NCBI GenBank assembly: GCA_945788155.1
Contig: CALZKX010000177.1
Span: 1-12,624 of the forward strand
From: an uncultured Flavobacteriaceae bacterium
GTDB lineage: Bacteria > Bacteroidota > Bacteroidia > Flavobacteriales > Flavobacteriaceae
Direction: 5' to 3'
DNA length: 12,624 nucleotides
Part shown: positions 12,081-12,624 of the stretch, piece by piece
Layout of the letters: each line of letters opens with the position of its first letter
Position numbering within the stretch: the stretch's first letter is position 1
Notes under the pieces: generated by a model
The model's input: only the letters and a program-made list of their open reading frames with translations
Database searches by the model: none
Told to the model about the DNA's origin: nothing
Made by a program: the position numbers and the translations under genes

Positions 12081-12624
12081 ATGAATAAGAAAACAACTTA
12101 TACATACTTATCGGAATACTTTCAAATTGCATTGGGCATTTTTTTGGCAAGTGTTGGTCTAAAAGCATTTTTGTTACCAAACGATTTTTTGGATGGAGGT
12201 GTTACTGGGACTGCTATTTTGGTAAATTCTCAATTTGAAAGCATCAATATTTCAACGCTGTTAGTGCTTATTAATATTCCTTTTTTAATCCTTGCCTATT
12301 TTACACTATCAAAACGCATTTTAATAAAGTCTGTTTTTAGCATAATAGGTTTGGCATTGGTTATTCATTTTGTAGAATTTGATACGATTACCGAAGATAA
12401 ACTGCTCATATCAATTTTTGGAGGTTTATTTGTTGGAGCTGGCATTGGTCTAACTGTAAAAAATGGTGCAGTACTTGATGGTTCGGAAATTTTAGGTGTA
12501 TTTTTAAACGACCGTTTTGGGTTTAGTATTGGTCAAATTATTTTATACTTCAATATTATTTTATTTGGTATTACAGCATTTGTGCTCTCGGTAGAAATTG
12601 CAATGTACTCTATTCTCACCTATA
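12081..12624 (+). CDS. YitT-family membrane protein (partial, 3' end outside window)
   Basis: An open frame from ATG 12081 continues without a stop to the window edge, giving 181 residues of an incomplete protein. It has about five hydrophobic segments, for example FQIALGIFLASVGLKAFLL (14-32), STLLVLINIPFLILAYF (59-75), SVFSIIGLALVIHFV (84-98), ISIFGGLFVGAGIGL (110-124) and IILYFNIILFGITAFVLSV (153-171). The motifs LPNDFLDGGVTGTA (32-45), GAGIGLTVKNGAVLDGSEIL (120-139) are typical of YitT/DUF161 proteins, which usually end with a soluble DUF2179 domain, here not visible. The function of the family is unsettled. It starts 74 nt after the M28 gene; that spacer has no obvious terminator or consensus promoter. 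Confidence 0.88.
   Translation, partial: MNKKTTYTYLSEYFQIALGIFLASVGLKAFLLPNDFLDGGVTGTAILVNSQFESINISTLLVLINIPFLILAYFTLSKRILIKSVFSIIGLALVIHFVEFDTITEDKLLISIFGGLFVGAGIGLTVKNGAVLDGSEILGVFLNDRFGFSIGQIILYFNIILFGITAFVLSVEIAMYSILTY

Overview
The window reads as a chromosomal segment of a flavobacterium (Bacteroidota, probably Flavobacteriaceae). The reasons are the AT-rich composition, the near absence of Shine-Dalgarno sequences before starts, a TAnnTTTG-type promoter element, protein sequences of clearly flavobacterial style, and a dense load of short palindromic intergenic repeats. No single residue proves the assignment; it is inferred from these traits together.

Positions 1-6651 hold a tryptophan biosynthesis operon in the order trpG-trpD-trpC-trpF-trpB-(GIY-YIG gene)-trpA, all on the + strand. 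trpE is presumably just upstream, outside the window. Together the products take chorismate plus glutamine (TrpE/TrpG) through phosphoribosyl anthranilate (TrpD), CDRP (TrpF), indole-3-glycerol phosphate (TrpC) and indole (TrpA) to tryptophan (TrpB). Three starts should be moved inward: trpD to 1200, trpC to 2302 and trpA to 5887. The longer versions read through repeat DNA.

The spacers of this operon are unusual. Every junction from upstream of trpG to trpA carries at least one palindromic or tandem repeat. Three near-identical copies of a 162-166 bp structured element (122-287, 978-1139, 3927-4088) precede trpG, trpD and trpB in the same orientation, with base-pair-preserving differences between copies. 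A second family of 24-25 bp palindromes, beginning GTCA and ending TC, occurs eight times. One copy is inserted in frame inside trpF and another supplies the trpF stop codon. Two copies in opposite orientation bracket a small GIY-YIG nuclease-like gene between trpB and trpA.

From trpA onward (6651-7938) the layout changes abruptly. A class I SAM methyltransferase, a small two-helix membrane protein and trmL follow with overlaps or zero spacing and no repeats. A second, unrelated SAM methyltransferase (8041-8610) has its own spacer. On the - strand lie a RhlE-like DEAD-box helicase (8916-10220) and, downstream of it, a VF530-family DNA-binding protein (8655-8888). A secreted M28 metallopeptidase lipoprotein (10390-12006) and the first 181 codons of a YitT-family membrane protein (12081 to the edge) close the window on the + strand. 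No tRNA, rRNA, CRISPR array or complete classical transposon was seen.
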